Shown: positions 17,375 to 27,498 of the stretch, piece by piece
How positions within the stretch are numbered: the stretch's first letter is position 1
Layout: every line of letters begins with the position of its first letter
Source: Azospirillum brasilense
GTDB taxonomy: Bacteria; Pseudomonadota; Alphaproteobacteria; Azospirillales; Azospirillaceae
Length of the DNA stretch: 64,000 nt
Direction of reading: 5' to 3'
Assembly: GCF_007827795.1 (NCBI RefSeq)
Contig: NZ_VITI01000018.1
Coordinates: 26,465 to 90,464, forward strand
Program-made: the position numbers and the translations under genes
Notes under the pieces: generated by a model
Told to the model about the DNA's origin: nothing
What the model saw: the letters and a program-made list of their open reading frames with translations, nothing else
The model's database searches: none

Positions 17375-17575
17375 TCAGCGCCGCCGCACGCCGGAGCGCC
17401 GGGCTGCCAACTGCTTGGCGGCGCGCTCGGCCTGTCCGACGTTGCGGAAGGTCTTGCGGTCCAGGTCCTTGAAGGACCAGTCGGACACGAAGAAGGTGAA
17501 GCCGCCCTGACCGGCGACGACGATGCCGGCGGACCGGCCCTGGACTTCGATGGCGTAGGCGTTGGAGGTGCTCAT
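17375..17575 (-). CDS. Small conserved hypothetical protein
   Basis: 66 residues beginning MSTSNAYAIEVQGRSAGIVV. An aromatic/hydrophobic core (GGFTFFVSDWSFKDLD) is followed by a basic tail (QAERAAKQLAARRSGVRRR). There is no signal peptide or membrane helix. GAGGGAG precedes the ATG. The folded-looking N-terminal half and basic C-terminus could fit a nucleic-acid-associated protein, but I recognise no family. Codon use matches the chromosome. Confidence 0.5.
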   Translation of the reverse strand: MSTSNAYAIEVQGRSAGIVVAGQGGFTFFVSDWSFKDLDRKTFRNVGQAERAAKQLAARRSGVRRR

Positions 17576-18094
17576 GACGGCGTTCTCCCTCGGCCCGCGG
17601 CGCTGCGGCGCGCGGGACTCATGCGGATCGGATGCTGGACTGGTTGGCTTGGCGCGCTGGGGTCAGCGGCGACACGAGGCGTTGCGCATTCGGCAACGCA
17701 TGCCCATCGCGGTGCCGGTCCGATCGGCGGGGGAGATGAGGGTCATCATGGTCATTCCGGTCACTCCTGTCAGAGTTCCACGACCGGTATCGTGGCGCTT
17801 TAGCGTTTGGTGACGCGGCGCAAGCTGGCGATCAAATTGCCGCGGGGCGCCCCCCTTGGGCGTCCGGGGATTTATCTACAATGTCGATGGGCATTCGGTC
17901 AAGGTGGAAAATGAGAAGAAAAGTGTGAAAATGCAAATAGAGCAATTTTATACTGTTAAATATGCCCGCAGACGAAGCGCGGACGGCGATCATCGCCAAC
18001 AAGGCCGCCCTGCACCGCACTAAGCCTCCTAAGACCGTGACGGCGGCGCGGAATGTGGTATATCCGGGCAGCGGTTCAGCCCGAGGAGAGTTCT
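17576..18094. other. Intergenic region upstream of hisG, no gene seen
   Basis: About 520 bp. The first half is GC-rich with only weak frames lacking domains. The stretch 17870-17970 is AT-rich and carries the best promoter candidate for hisG (see 17926-17954). No his leader peptide with a histidine run and no T-box or attenuator hairpin was seen. Confidence 0.4.
17926..17954 (+). promoter_or_regulatory. Candidate sigma-70 promoter for hisGD
   Basis: A TATACT -10 hexamer (17949-17954) is preceded at 17-bp spacing by TGAAAA, a weak -35, within the only AT-rich stretch before hisG. The TTG start of hisG is 140 bp downstream. The assignment rests on consensus similarity alone. Confidence 0.35.
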
Positions 18095-18829
18095 TTGCCC
18101 GCCGATACCCGTGCTCTTGGCGCGCCGGCGCCCAGCACGCCGGCCGATGCGTCGTCGAACGTGTCGGCCATTCAGCCGCTGGTTCTGGCCCTGCCCAAGG
18201 GACGCATCCTGAAGGAGCTGCGCCCATTGCTCGCCCACGCCGGCATCGAGCCGGAAGCGGCGTTCGACGACGCGGACAGCCGGCTCCTGCGCTTTGCGAC
18301 CAACATCCCGAATCTCAGCATCATCCGTGTCCGGTCCTTCGACGTGGCGACCTTCGTCGCCTTCGGCGCCGCCCATCTGGGCGTGGCCGGCAACGACGTG
18401 CTGATGGAATTCGACTATCCGGAAATCTACGCGCCGCTCGACCTCGGCATCGGAAAGTGCCGCCTGTCGGTCGCCGAACCGGTCGAACTGGGGGAGAGCG
18501 ACGATCCGTCGCGTTGGAGCCACGTGCGCGTCGCGACCAAATACCCGGAGGTCACCAGGAAGCATTTCGCGGCGCGCGGGGTGCAGGCGGAGTGTGTGAA
18601 ACTGAACGGCGCGATGGAACTTGCCCCGACCCTCGGCCTGTGCCGCCGCATCGTCGATCTGGTGTCCACCGGTTCGACGCTGAAGGCGAACGGGCTGGTG
18701 GAGATCGAGCACATCGCCGACGTCACCTCCCGCCTCATCGTCAACCGGGCCGCCTTCAAGACGCGGCCCGAGGAAATCTCCGGCTGGATCGACCGCTTCC
18801 GGGAGGCTGTGAATGCCCGTCAGGCTTGA
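18095..18829 (+). CDS. hisG: ATP phosphoribosyltransferase, short form
   Basis: The first enzyme of histidine biosynthesis, condensing ATP and PRPP. The 244-aa product has LALPKGRILKELRPLL at the start of the catalytic domain, GVAGNDVLMEF, and the PRPP-binding loop region DLVSTGSTLKANGL. It lacks the C-terminal regulatory domain of long HisG, so short-form HisG normally needs a HisZ partner, not seen in this window. The TTG at 18095 is chosen because GAGGAG ends 6 nt before it; an upstream ATG at 18053 lacks a ribosome site and conserved sequence. It overlaps hisD by 17 bp, implying coupling. Confidence 0.93.
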   Translation: MPADTRALGAPAPSTPADASSNVSAIQPLVLALPKGRILKELRPLLAHAGIEPEAAFDDADSRLLRFATNIPNLSIIRVRSFDVATFVAFGAAHLGVAGNDVLMEFDYPEIYAPLDLGIGKCRLSVAEPVELGESDDPSRWSHVRVATKYPEVTRKHFAARGVQAECVKLNGAMELAPTLGLCRRIVDLVSTGSTLKANGLVEIEHIADVTSRLIVNRAAFKTRPEEISGWIDRFREAVNARQA

Positions 18830-20120
18830 TGCCCAGGACCCCCGCTTCGCCGAAGGGTTTGAGGGGCTTCTGCACGCCAAGCGCGAGACCAGCGAGGATG
18901 TGCAGTCCCTGGTCGCCGGCGTCATCGACGCGGTGCGCAAGCGCGGCGACGCGGCGCTGATCGACTACACCGCCCGTTGGGACCGCCAGACGCTGACCCC
19001 CGCGACCCTGCGCATCTCCCAGGAGGAGGTGGACGCGGCGGTCGGGCAGTGCGGCGACGACCTGCTGCGCGCGCTCGACACCGCGGCGGAGCGGATCGAG
19101 AGCTTCCACCGGCTCCAGGTGCCGGAGACGACCGACTACCGCGACGCCCAGGGCGTGCGGCTGGGCGCCCGCTGGACGGCGGTCGGCGCCGCCGGCCTCT
19201 ATGTGCCGGGCGGCACGGCGTCCTACCCCAGCTCCGTCCTGATGAACGCCCTGCCGGCCAGGGTGGCCGGGGTGGAGCGCATCGTCATGGTGGTGCCGAC
19301 TCCGGACGGGGCGATCAACCCGCTGGTCCTGGCCGCCGCCAAGCGCTGCGGCATCACCGAGATCTACCGCATCGGCGGCGCCCAGGCCGTGGCCGCGCTG
19401 GCCTACGGCACGGCGACCATCGCCCCGGTGGACAAGATCGTCGGCCCCGGCAACGCCTTCGTCGCCGCCGCCAAGCGGCTGGTCTACGGCACGGTGGGCA
19501 TCGACAGCATCGCCGGCCCGTCGGAGATCCTGGTGGTCGCCGACGACCGGAACGACCCGGCCTGGATCGCCATGGACCTGCTGTCCCAGGCGGAGCACGA
19601 CACCTCGGCCCAGTCGATCCTCATCACCGACGACCCGGCTTTCGCCGACGCGGTGGCGGCGGCGGTGGACCGGCATCTGGAGACGCTGCCCCGCGCCGCC
19701 ATCGCCGGGGAAAGCTGGCGGGAGCACGGCGCGATCATCGTGGTGCGCGACCTGCTGGCCGAGTCGCCGGCCCTGATCGACCGGCTGGCGCCGGAGCATC
19801 TGGAACTGGCGGTGGAGGACCCCGACGCGCTGGCGGCAAAGGTGCGCAACGCCGGGGCCATCTTCCTCGGCCGCTACACGCCGGAGGCCATCGGCGATTA
19901 CGTCGCCGGGCCGAACCACGTCCTGCCGACGGCGCGCTCCGCGCGTTTCTCGTCCGGCCTGAACGTGCTGGATTTCATGAAGCGGACGACCTTCGTCGCC
20001 TGCGACGCGGACAGCGTGGCGGCGATCGGTCCGGCGGCGGTGACGCTGGCCCGATCGGAAGGTCTGGACGCGCACGCGCTGTCGGTGGCGCTGCGCCTGC
20101 CGGGGGGAGGTCAGGGGTGA
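18813..20120 (+). CDS. hisD: Histidinol dehydrogenase
   Basis: A 435-aa zinc- and NAD-dependent enzyme catalysing the last two steps of histidine synthesis. Visible hallmarks are GLYVPGGTASYPSSVLMNA, IYRIGGAQAVAALAYGT, the signature segment VDKIVGPGNAFVAAAKR, SIAGPSEILVVAD, and the late GPNHVLPTARSARF containing the catalytic-region histidine. The length is normal. It overlaps hisG at its start and UPF0262 (GTGA) at its end, so the three are one translational unit. Confidence 0.97.
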   Translation: MPVRLDAQDPRFAEGFEGLLHAKRETSEDVQSLVAGVIDAVRKRGDAALIDYTARWDRQTLTPATLRISQEEVDAAVGQCGDDLLRALDTAAERIESFHRLQVPETTDYRDAQGVRLGARWTAVGAAGLYVPGGTASYPSSVLMNALPARVAGVERIVMVVPTPDGAINPLVLAAAKRCGITEIYRIGGAQAVAALAYGTATIAPVDKIVGPGNAFVAAAKRLVYGTVGIDSIAGPSEILVVADDRNDPAWIAMDLLSQAEHDTSAQSILITDDPAFADAVAAAVDRHLETLPRAAIAGESWREHGAIIVVRDLLAESPALIDRLAPEHLELAVEDPDALAAKVRNAGAIFLGRYTPEAIGDYVAGPNHVLPTARSARFSSGLNVLDFMKRTTFVACDADSVAAIGPAAVTLARSEGLDAHALSVALRLPGGGQG

Positions 20121-20599
20121 GCACGAAGGGCAACCGCCGCATCGTCCACGTGACGCTCGATGAGAAGACCGTGATCCGGCGCAAGCCGGAGGTCGAGCAC
20201 GAGCGCGCGGTTGCCATCTTCGACCTGCTCGAAGACAACGAGTTCTTTCCCTGCGACCACGCCGATTGCGGCCCCTACCACCTGCATCTGTCGATCGAGG
20301 ACAACCGGCTGGTCTTCGACGTGCGGCGCGACGACGACAGCGCGCTGGACAAGATCACCCTGCCGGTGACCGGCTTCCGGTCGATCGTCCGGGACTATTT
20401 CCTGATCTGCGAAAGCTACTACCAGGCGATCAAGCGCTCTTCGCCCTCGCAGATCGAGGCGATCGACATGGGGCGCCGCGGCCTGCACAACGAAGGATCG
20501 GAGATGCTGCGCGAACGGCTGGCCGGCAAGGTCGAAATGGATCTCCAGACGGCGCGTCGGCTGTTCACGCTGATCTGCGTCCTCCACATCCGCGGCTGA
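20117..20599 (+). CDS. UPF0262 family protein
   Basis: A 160-aa protein with the UPF0262 signature seen only in alphaproteobacteria: EHERAVAIFDLLEDN, LHLSIEDNRLVFDV, YFLICESYYQAIK, SQIEAIDMGRRGLHNEG and a terminal ARRLFTLICVLHIRG. No biochemical function is established for the family. The GTG start at 20117 overlaps the hisD stop (GTGA) and follows a GGGGGAGG ribosome site. Its conserved place between hisD and a low-molecular-weight phosphatase gene is typical of the class. Confidence 0.9.
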   Translation: MSTKGNRRIVHVTLDEKTVIRRKPEVEHERAVAIFDLLEDNEFFPCDHADCGPYHLHLSIEDNRLVFDVRRDDDSALDKITLPVTGFRSIVRDYFLICESYYQAIKRSSPSQIEAIDMGRRGLHNEGSEMLRERLAGKVEMDLQTARRLFTLICVLHIRG

Positions 20600-20615
20600 C
20601 GGGGTCGGGCGGCGC

Positions 20616-21077
20616 ATGGCCCCGGTGCTGCAACCGCTCCCCGTGACGAGCGTGTTGTTCGCCTGCACCTACAACATGATCCGCTCGCCGATGGCGGCCG
20701 CGATCATGCGCCATTTCCATGGCACGCGCGTCTATGTCGATTCGGTCGGCGTGCGCGAGGGGGACGAGGTCGATCCCTTCGCCGTGGCGGTGATGGAGGA
20801 GATGGGCATCGACCTGTCCCGCCACCGCTGCCGCAGCTTCGAGGATCTGGAGGACACGAATTTCGACCTGATCGTGTCGCTGTCGCCGGAGGCGCAGCAC
20901 CGCGCCATCGAGATGACCCGCACCATGGCCTGCGACGTCGAGTTCTGGAACACCTTCGACCCCACCCTGGTGGACGGCAACCGCGAGGCCATGCTGGAGG
21001 CCTACCGCAAGGTGCGCGACGGGCTGCTGGGCAGGATCAAGGAACGGTTTCCGCTGACCCGCGGCCCGACGGTGTGA
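20616..21077 (+). CDS. Low-molecular-weight protein-tyrosine-phosphatase/arsenate-reductase-like protein
   Basis: A 153-aa protein with a CX5R active-site loop near the N-terminus (FACTYNMIRSPMA: Cys then Arg) and a downstream FDLIVSLSPEAQ strand-loop. This is the fold shared by LMW-PTPs and ArsC-type reductases. The D-P general-acid motif of true tyrosine phosphatases appears as FWNTFDPT. In related genomes this gene follows hisD and UPF0262. The substrate is unknown. It begins 16 bp after UPF0262, so it is probably co-transcribed. Confidence 0.85.
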   Translation: MAPVLQPLPVTSVLFACTYNMIRSPMAAAIMRHFHGTRVYVDSVGVREGDEVDPFAVAVMEEMGIDLSRHRCRSFEDLEDTNFDLIVSLSPEAQHRAIEMTRTMACDVEFWNTFDPTLVDGNREAMLEAYRKVRDGLLGRIKERFPLTRGPTV

Positions 21078-21213
21078 CCATCCGCAGGTTTGGCGGCGGG
21101 ATTATGTGAAGTCCTTTTTCAAGGATGGGTTGAGGTGCTATTGAGGTGGATCATCGAATGACGTGCGCTCCTCCCCTTAGCCTCTAGAGGCCCTTGAGAA
21201 GGTTCTCCGCCTG

Positions 21214-23517
<2,304 letters not shown>

Positions 23518-23627
23518 GCCCCTCGTGCCGACCCGGCTCAATGATTAAGAAAAATTAAGGCTTTTGCGCTAAAGCTGCGACGAAGGGTTCCGCGATAGCG
23601 GTTCCGGTCTGACGGTTCCGGTGTTCC

Positions 23628-24707
23628 ATGAAGGTCGCGCTGCCACCACTCGCCCCGATTCCCGAGCGTAAGCCGGATGTTCCCGCGCCGTCGTCCTCCA
23701 CGGGCGCTGCGTCGGGCGGGTCGTTCCAGAGCGCGCTGGCGGATGCCCAGCCGGTCCCCCGCGGGCGATTGAACAACGGGCAGAAGGTGCCGCCCCTGCC
23801 GGCCGCGAAGCCGGAGGCGCCGATCCAACTCGCCGACGGAACCCGCGTGCCGTTTCCCGCCCGCAAGCCCGAGGCCGCTGCGATGGCTGCTGCTGGGTCA
23901 GGCACCCAATCGACGGTGATCGGCGCCGCCCTGGCGAACAACCCCGCCGCCGGGCGGGTGGTTCTGGCGGCCCAGCAGGTCGCCGGCCTGTCGGGCCACA
24001 GCTTCACCGCCATCCTCGCCCAGGCGACCCAGGAAAGCGGCCTGGACCCGGCGGCCCGCAACCGCTCCAGCTCCGCCGCCGGTCCGTTCCAGTTCCTGGA
24101 GCGGACGTGGCTGGATCTGTTCCGCCGCCATGGCGCCGCCTATGGGCAGGGGGAGCTGGCGGGCGCGATCCAGAGCCGCAACGGCATCCCCTCGGTCAAG
24201 GACCCGGCGCTGCGCCGCCAAATCCTGGCGCTGCGCCACGATGTCGACCTCTCCGCTGGGATGGCAGCGCGCTACCTGTCCGAGGGGCGCGACCGGCTGG
24301 AGGATCGGCTGAAGCGCCCGGTGTCGGAAACCGAGAGCCGCATCGCCTATGTGCTGGGGGTGGGCGGGGCCGCCAAGCTGATCCGCGCCTCCGAGTCGTC
24401 GCCCAGAGCCGCCGCCGCGGAGCTTCTGCCCGCCGCGGCGCGGAGCAACCGGGGTCTGTTCTACGACCGCGCCTCGGGCCGGGAACTCAGCGCGTCGGAA
24501 ACCGTCGCGCGGCTGACGCGCCGCATGGACACCGACCAGAAAGAGATGTTCGAGCGCATCGCGCAGGCCGCGGAACCCCGCGTCCGGCTCGATGGCGGCC
24601 CATCGCCACTCAGTTCTTTCCAGTCGGCGGCGCTTGGCGGCACCGCGGGCATGGACGCGGGCGGCGCGGCGGAGTATGAAAACGGCGACGGAAACCCGCT
24701 CGGCTGA
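23628..24707 (+). CDS. Lytic transglycosylase (SLT)-domain protein
   Basis: A 359-aa protein. The Pro/Ala-rich N-terminus (~1-95) is probably disordered and has no signal peptide. A transglycosylase-like domain follows, with catalytic Glu136 in ATQESGLDP and the companion motif SSSAAGPFQFLERTW. Members cleave glycan strands of peptidoglycan and often help insert flagella or secretion systems. Without an export signal, delivery through such a system, or lack of true lytic activity, is possible. The C-terminal third (RMDTDQKEMFERI...) has no recognised domain. There are no flagellar genes nearby. Confidence 0.75.
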   Translation: MKVALPPLAPIPERKPDVPAPSSSTGAASGGSFQSALADAQPVPRGRLNNGQKVPPLPAAKPEAPIQLADGTRVPFPARKPEAAAMAAAGSGTQSTVIGAALANNPAAGRVVLAAQQVAGLSGHSFTAILAQATQESGLDPAARNRSSSAAGPFQFLERTWLDLFRRHGAAYGQGELAGAIQSRNGIPSVKDPALRRQILALRHDVDLSAGMAARYLSEGRDRLEDRLKRPVSETESRIAYVLGVGGAAKLIRASESSPRAAAAELLPAAARSNRGLFYDRASGRELSASETVARLTRRMDTDQKEMFERIAQAAEPRVRLDGGPSPLSSFQSAALGGTAGMDAGGAAEYENGDGNPLG

Positions 24708-24850
24708 ACCGCCGGCTGTTTCCGTCCCATCTGGAAGGCTTTGGCCAACCCCCACGCCGGAGGCTCAACCGCCCCCGGTGGAATCCCCCTTGACCGGGCG
24801 GCTTCGGGAGGTCAGTTATTGCCTCGAAACTGTTACGGACTTAAGGGGCT

Positions 24851-25069
24851 ATGGCTAAGGAAGATCTGATCGAGTTCTCCGGGACCGTCGTCGAGCTGCT
24901 GCCGAACGCGATGTTCCGTGTGAAGCTCGACAACGAGCATGAAGTGCTGGCGCACACCTCCGGCAAGATGCGCAAGAACCGCATCCGCGTGCTGGCCGGT
25001 GACCGCGTCAACGTCGAGATGACGCCCTACGACCTGACCAAGGGCCGGATCACGTTCCGGTTCAAGTGA
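24851..25069 (+). CDS. infA: Translation initiation factor IF-1
   Basis: A 72-aa S1/OB-fold protein, MAKEDLIEFSGTVVELLPNA... with VKLDNEHEVLAHTSGKMRKN and a GRITFRFK end, matching bacterial IF-1 along its whole length. It binds the ribosomal A site during initiation. A TTGACC box (24790-24795) in the 143-bp upstream gap may be part of its own promoter. A 9-bp inverted repeat spans its stop codon (25057-25078). Confidence 0.98.
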   Translation: MAKEDLIEFSGTVVELLPNAMFRVKLDNEHEVLAHTSGKMRKNRIRVLAGDRVNVEMTPYDLTKGRITFRFK

Positions 25070-25105
25070 TTGAACCGGTTTCCCGCGTTGAACCGGTTTC
25101 CACCG
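25057..25105 (+). repeat. Hairpin plus tandem 18-nt repeat at the infA-maf junction
   Basis: CCGGTTCAA-GTGA-TTGAACCGG forms a 9-bp perfect stem over the infA stop codon. Its right arm begins a tandem 18-nt repeat (25070-25087 and 25088-25105, TTGAACCGGTTTCC(C/A)(G/C)CG). The hairpin may attenuate transcription or protect the infA 3' end. It also argues against the GTG at 25066 as the maf start. Confidence 0.55.
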
Positions 25106-25125
25106 TCGGCCATCCTTCCCGCGTT

Positions 25126-25731
25126 ATGAGCACCGAAACCACCCACCGGCTCGTGCTGGCGTCCGCCTCGCCCCGCCGGCTCGACCTGTTGCGCCAGATC
25201 GGCGTGGTGCCCGACGCGGTCGACCCCGCAGACATCGACGAGTCGCCCCTGCCGCGGGAGCTTCCGCCCCAGCACGCGCTGCGTCTGGCCGGCGAGAAGG
25301 CCGCCGCCGTGGCCGCGCGCCATCCCGGCGCATTCGTGCTGGCCGCCGATACGGTGGTCGCCTGCGGCCGCCGCATCCTGCCCAAGGCGGAGGAGGAGAA
25401 GCAGGCCCGCGCCTGCCTCGGCCTGCTGTCCGGGCGTCGGCACCGGGTGTTCGGCGGGGTCGTGCTGCTGTCGCCCTCGGGGGAAGGAGACGTGTTGCGC
25501 CGGTCGGAGCGGCTGGTGCGCACGGACGTGACCTTCAAGTTGCTGTCCCACGAGGAGACTGAGTCCTACATCGCTTCCGGCGAATGGCAGGGCAAGTCGG
25601 GCGGCTACGCGATCCAGGGCCGGGCGGCGGCCCATGTCCGCTGGATCGGCGGTTCCTACAGCAACGTGGTCGGGCTGCCCCTGTTCGAAGTGGCGGCGCT
25701 GCTGCGCGGCGCGGGGTTCCCGCTGCCGTGA
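25126..25731 (+). CDS. maf: Maf-family nucleoside triphosphate pyrophosphatase
   Basis: A 201-aa house-cleaning enzyme that hydrolyses non-canonical or excess nucleotides (dTTP/UTP or m7GTP types) to monophosphates. The N-terminal LVLASASPRRLDLLRQ is the Maf signature, followed by ADTVVACGRRILPKAE and GKSGGYAIQGRAA. The ATG at 25126 is preferred. A GTG at 25066 overlapping the infA stop is in frame, but it would translate the tandem repeat. The gene is co-transcribed with the RNase E/G gene (GTGA overlap at 25728). Confidence 0.9.
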   Translation: MSTETTHRLVLASASPRRLDLLRQIGVVPDAVDPADIDESPLPRELPPQHALRLAGEKAAAVAARHPGAFVLAADTVVACGRRILPKAEEEKQARACLGLLSGRRHRVFGGVVLLSPSGEGDVLRRSERLVRTDVTFKLLSHEETESYIASGEWQGKSGGYAIQGRAAAHVRWIGGSYSNVVGLPLFEVAALLRGAGFPLP

Positions 25732-26969
25732 GCGGTCCGGCGGGCGGGAGCGGAACGGAAATCCTGATCGACCGCGACGGTCCGCTGACGCGGGCCGCCG
25801 TGCTGACCGGCGGGCGGCTGACCGACCTCTACATCGACCATGCCGAGCGTCCGTCCCTGCTGGGCCATGTCTTCCTCGGCCGGGTGGAGCGCATCGCGAC
25901 AGGGCTGGATGGCGCCTTCGTCGATCTCGGCACCGGCAAGTCCGGCCTGCTCTCGGCGCTGGACGCCCGCGGGCCGCAGGGGCGCCCGAAGGCCAAGGGC
26001 GAGCGTATCGGCAACCTGCTGCGCACCGGCCAGACCGTGCTGGTGCAGGTGAAGGCCGACGCCACCGGGGCCAAGGGGCCGTCCCTGACCATGGACATCA
26101 CCCTGCCGGGCCGTTTCCTGGTGCACGCGCCGCTGGGACGCGACGTGGCGGTGTCGAAGCGGCTGGGCAGCGGGCCGGAGCGCACCGAGCTGGCCCGGCG
26201 CATCCAGGACATCGCCACCGGCACCGGCTGGATCGTCCGGGCGGGCGCCGCCGCCGCGTCGGACGGGCTGCTGGCCGCGGAATCGGACGCGCTGCATCTG
26301 GCGTGGCGGCAGATTTGCGACGCGGCGGAGCGCGGCGGCGGACCCTCATTGCTGCTGACCGGTCCCGACGCGCCGCGCCGTGCCCTGATCGAGCATGGGG
26401 CGGTCATCCCGTCGCGAATACTCGTGGACGACTCGACGCTGGCCCGCGACCTCGCCGGCTGGTGCGCCGACCGCGCGCCGGACCTGGAGGAGCGGGTGGA
26501 GCCGTTCGACGCCCGGCTCCTGGCCGCGCCGTCCGATAGCCGGCAGCGCCTCTTTGACCTGCGGGATCTCGACGCTGAGATTGACACACTGCTCGGCACG
26601 AGGGTGCCGCTGTCCGGCGGCGGGTCGCTGGTGATCGAGCGGACCGAGGCGATGACCGTCGTCGACGTCAATGCGGGGGAGCGCGGCAACCCGCTGGACG
26701 TCAATCTGGAGGCGGCGGCGGAGATCGCCCGGCAACTGCGCCTGCGCAACGCCGGGGGGATCGTCGTCGTCGATTTCGTCAACATGCGCAACCGGGGCGA
26801 CGCCGAACGGCTTCTGAACGCCCTGTCCCGCGCGGTGGAGGACGACCCGGCGCAGACCCAGGTCTATGGCCTGTCCAAGCTGGGTCTGGTGGAGATGACC
26901 CGCGCCCGGCGCGGCACGGCCCTGGCCGAATTGCTGGGAACCGTCCGTACGGCCGCGGTGGAGGATTGA
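25728..26969 (+). CDS. Short RNase E/G-family ribonuclease
   Basis: A 413-aa protein of the RNase E/G family. An S1-like strand segment (GHVFLGRVERIATGLDGAFVD) is followed by the DNase-I-like catalytic core, with metal-binding aspartates in MTVVDVNAGERGNP and VVDFVNMRN. The end SKLGLVEMTRARRGTALAEL stops before the CPxC zinc-link that holds RNase E/G dimers together, so the zinc-link and scaffold are absent. The GTG start overlaps the maf stop (GTGA). The set infA-maf-RNase-yacG is a conserved alphaproteobacterial order. Confidence 0.88.
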   Translation: MSGPAGGSGTEILIDRDGPLTRAAVLTGGRLTDLYIDHAERPSLLGHVFLGRVERIATGLDGAFVDLGTGKSGLLSALDARGPQGRPKAKGERIGNLLRTGQTVLVQVKADATGAKGPSLTMDITLPGRFLVHAPLGRDVAVSKRLGSGPERTELARRIQDIATGTGWIVRAGAAAASDGLLAAESDALHLAWRQICDAAERGGGPSLLLTGPDAPRRALIEHGAVIPSRILVDDSTLARDLAGWCADRAPDLEERVEPFDARLLAAPSDSRQRLFDLRDLDAEIDTLLGTRVPLSGGGSLVIERTEAMTVVDVNAGERGNPLDVNLEAAAEIARQLRLRNAGGIVVVDFVNMRNRGDAERLLNALSRAVEDDPAQTQVYGLSKLGLVEMTRARRGTALAELLGTVRTAAVED

Positions 26970-26972
26970 GCG

Positions 26973-27158
26973 ATGAACGACAACGAAAAGCCTTCTGAGA
27001 AAGCCTGCCCGATCTGCGGCCGCCCGGCGGTGGAGGAGACCAAGCCCTTCTGCTCCAAGCGCTGCGCCGACGTGGATTTGTCGCGCTGGCTGGGGGGCGT
27101 CTACCGCATCGAAAGCCCTGACCGTCCGGACGCCGAGGAGGCCGACGAGCGGGAGTGA
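26973..27158 (+). CDS. yacG: YacG zinc protein, DNA gyrase inhibitor family
   Basis: A 61-aa protein with the treble-clef zinc ligands CPICG...FCSKRCADVD and the following LSRWLGGVYRI helix, diagnostic for YacG. In E. coli YacG binds GyrB and inhibits gyrase. It begins 3 bp after the RNase gene, so the two are probably translationally coupled. The acidic tail (EEADERE) is common in the family. Confidence 0.92.
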   Translation: MNDNEKPSEKACPICGRPAVEETKPFCSKRCADVDLSRWLGGVYRIESPDRPDAEEADERE

Positions 27159-27256
27159 CGGGGCGGCGGATTTCTGCATTTTAGGGCTGGACAGGCCCGG
27201 CGAATTTGCCTACAAAGCGCGCCTCGACGCGCCGCGGTCTCCACCGCGGCCTCGGT

Positions 27257-27332
27257 GCCCAGGTAGCTCAGTTGGTAGAGCAGGGGACTGAAAATCCCCG
27301 TGTCGGCGGTTCGACTCCGTCCCTGGGCACCA
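27257..27332 (+). tRNA. tRNA-Phe (GAA)
   Basis: A 76-nt cloverleaf. Acceptor GCCCAGG (27257-27263) pairs with CCTGGGC (27322-27328). The D-loop AGCTCAGTTGGTAGAGC is normal. The anticodon arm GGGGA/TCCCC has anticodon GAA at 27290-27292. The T-loop is GGTTCGACTCC, and the 3' CCA is encoded. Confidence 0.97.
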
Positions 27333-27363
27333 CTTCATCCCCTTATGGGGCTGTGGTGTTTTG

Positions 27364-27392
27364 AACGCTCCGTCATCCGCGGGGCGTTTTTT
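27364..27392 (+). terminator. Intrinsic terminator after tRNA-Phe
   Basis: AACGCTCCG (27364-27372) pairs with CGGGGCGTT (27380-27388, one G-T pair) and is followed by TTTTT. It lies 32 bp after the tRNA 3' end. Confidence 0.7.
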
Positions 27393-27498
27393 GTTGTCCG
27401 CATCGCTCCACCCGACCCGACGAGCGCGCGGAAGAGGTGGCGTTCGCGCCGCGGCGACCGTATCGTGCGTCGCGCAACGATCCGGCGCGGATGGCGGG

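Noticed and set aside
17832..18227. Minus-strand frame across the hisG promoter region
   Set aside because: It runs through the hisG start and an AT-rich promoter stretch, with no domain and no ribosome site.
18095..20120. Histidine attenuator upstream of hisG
   Set aside because: No leader peptide with consecutive His codons and no alternative hairpins were found.
25066..25125. GTG 25066 as the start of maf
   Set aside because: It would translate a tandem 18-nt repeat and a hairpin arm, and the Maf signature begins just after ATG 25126. Kept only as an alternative.
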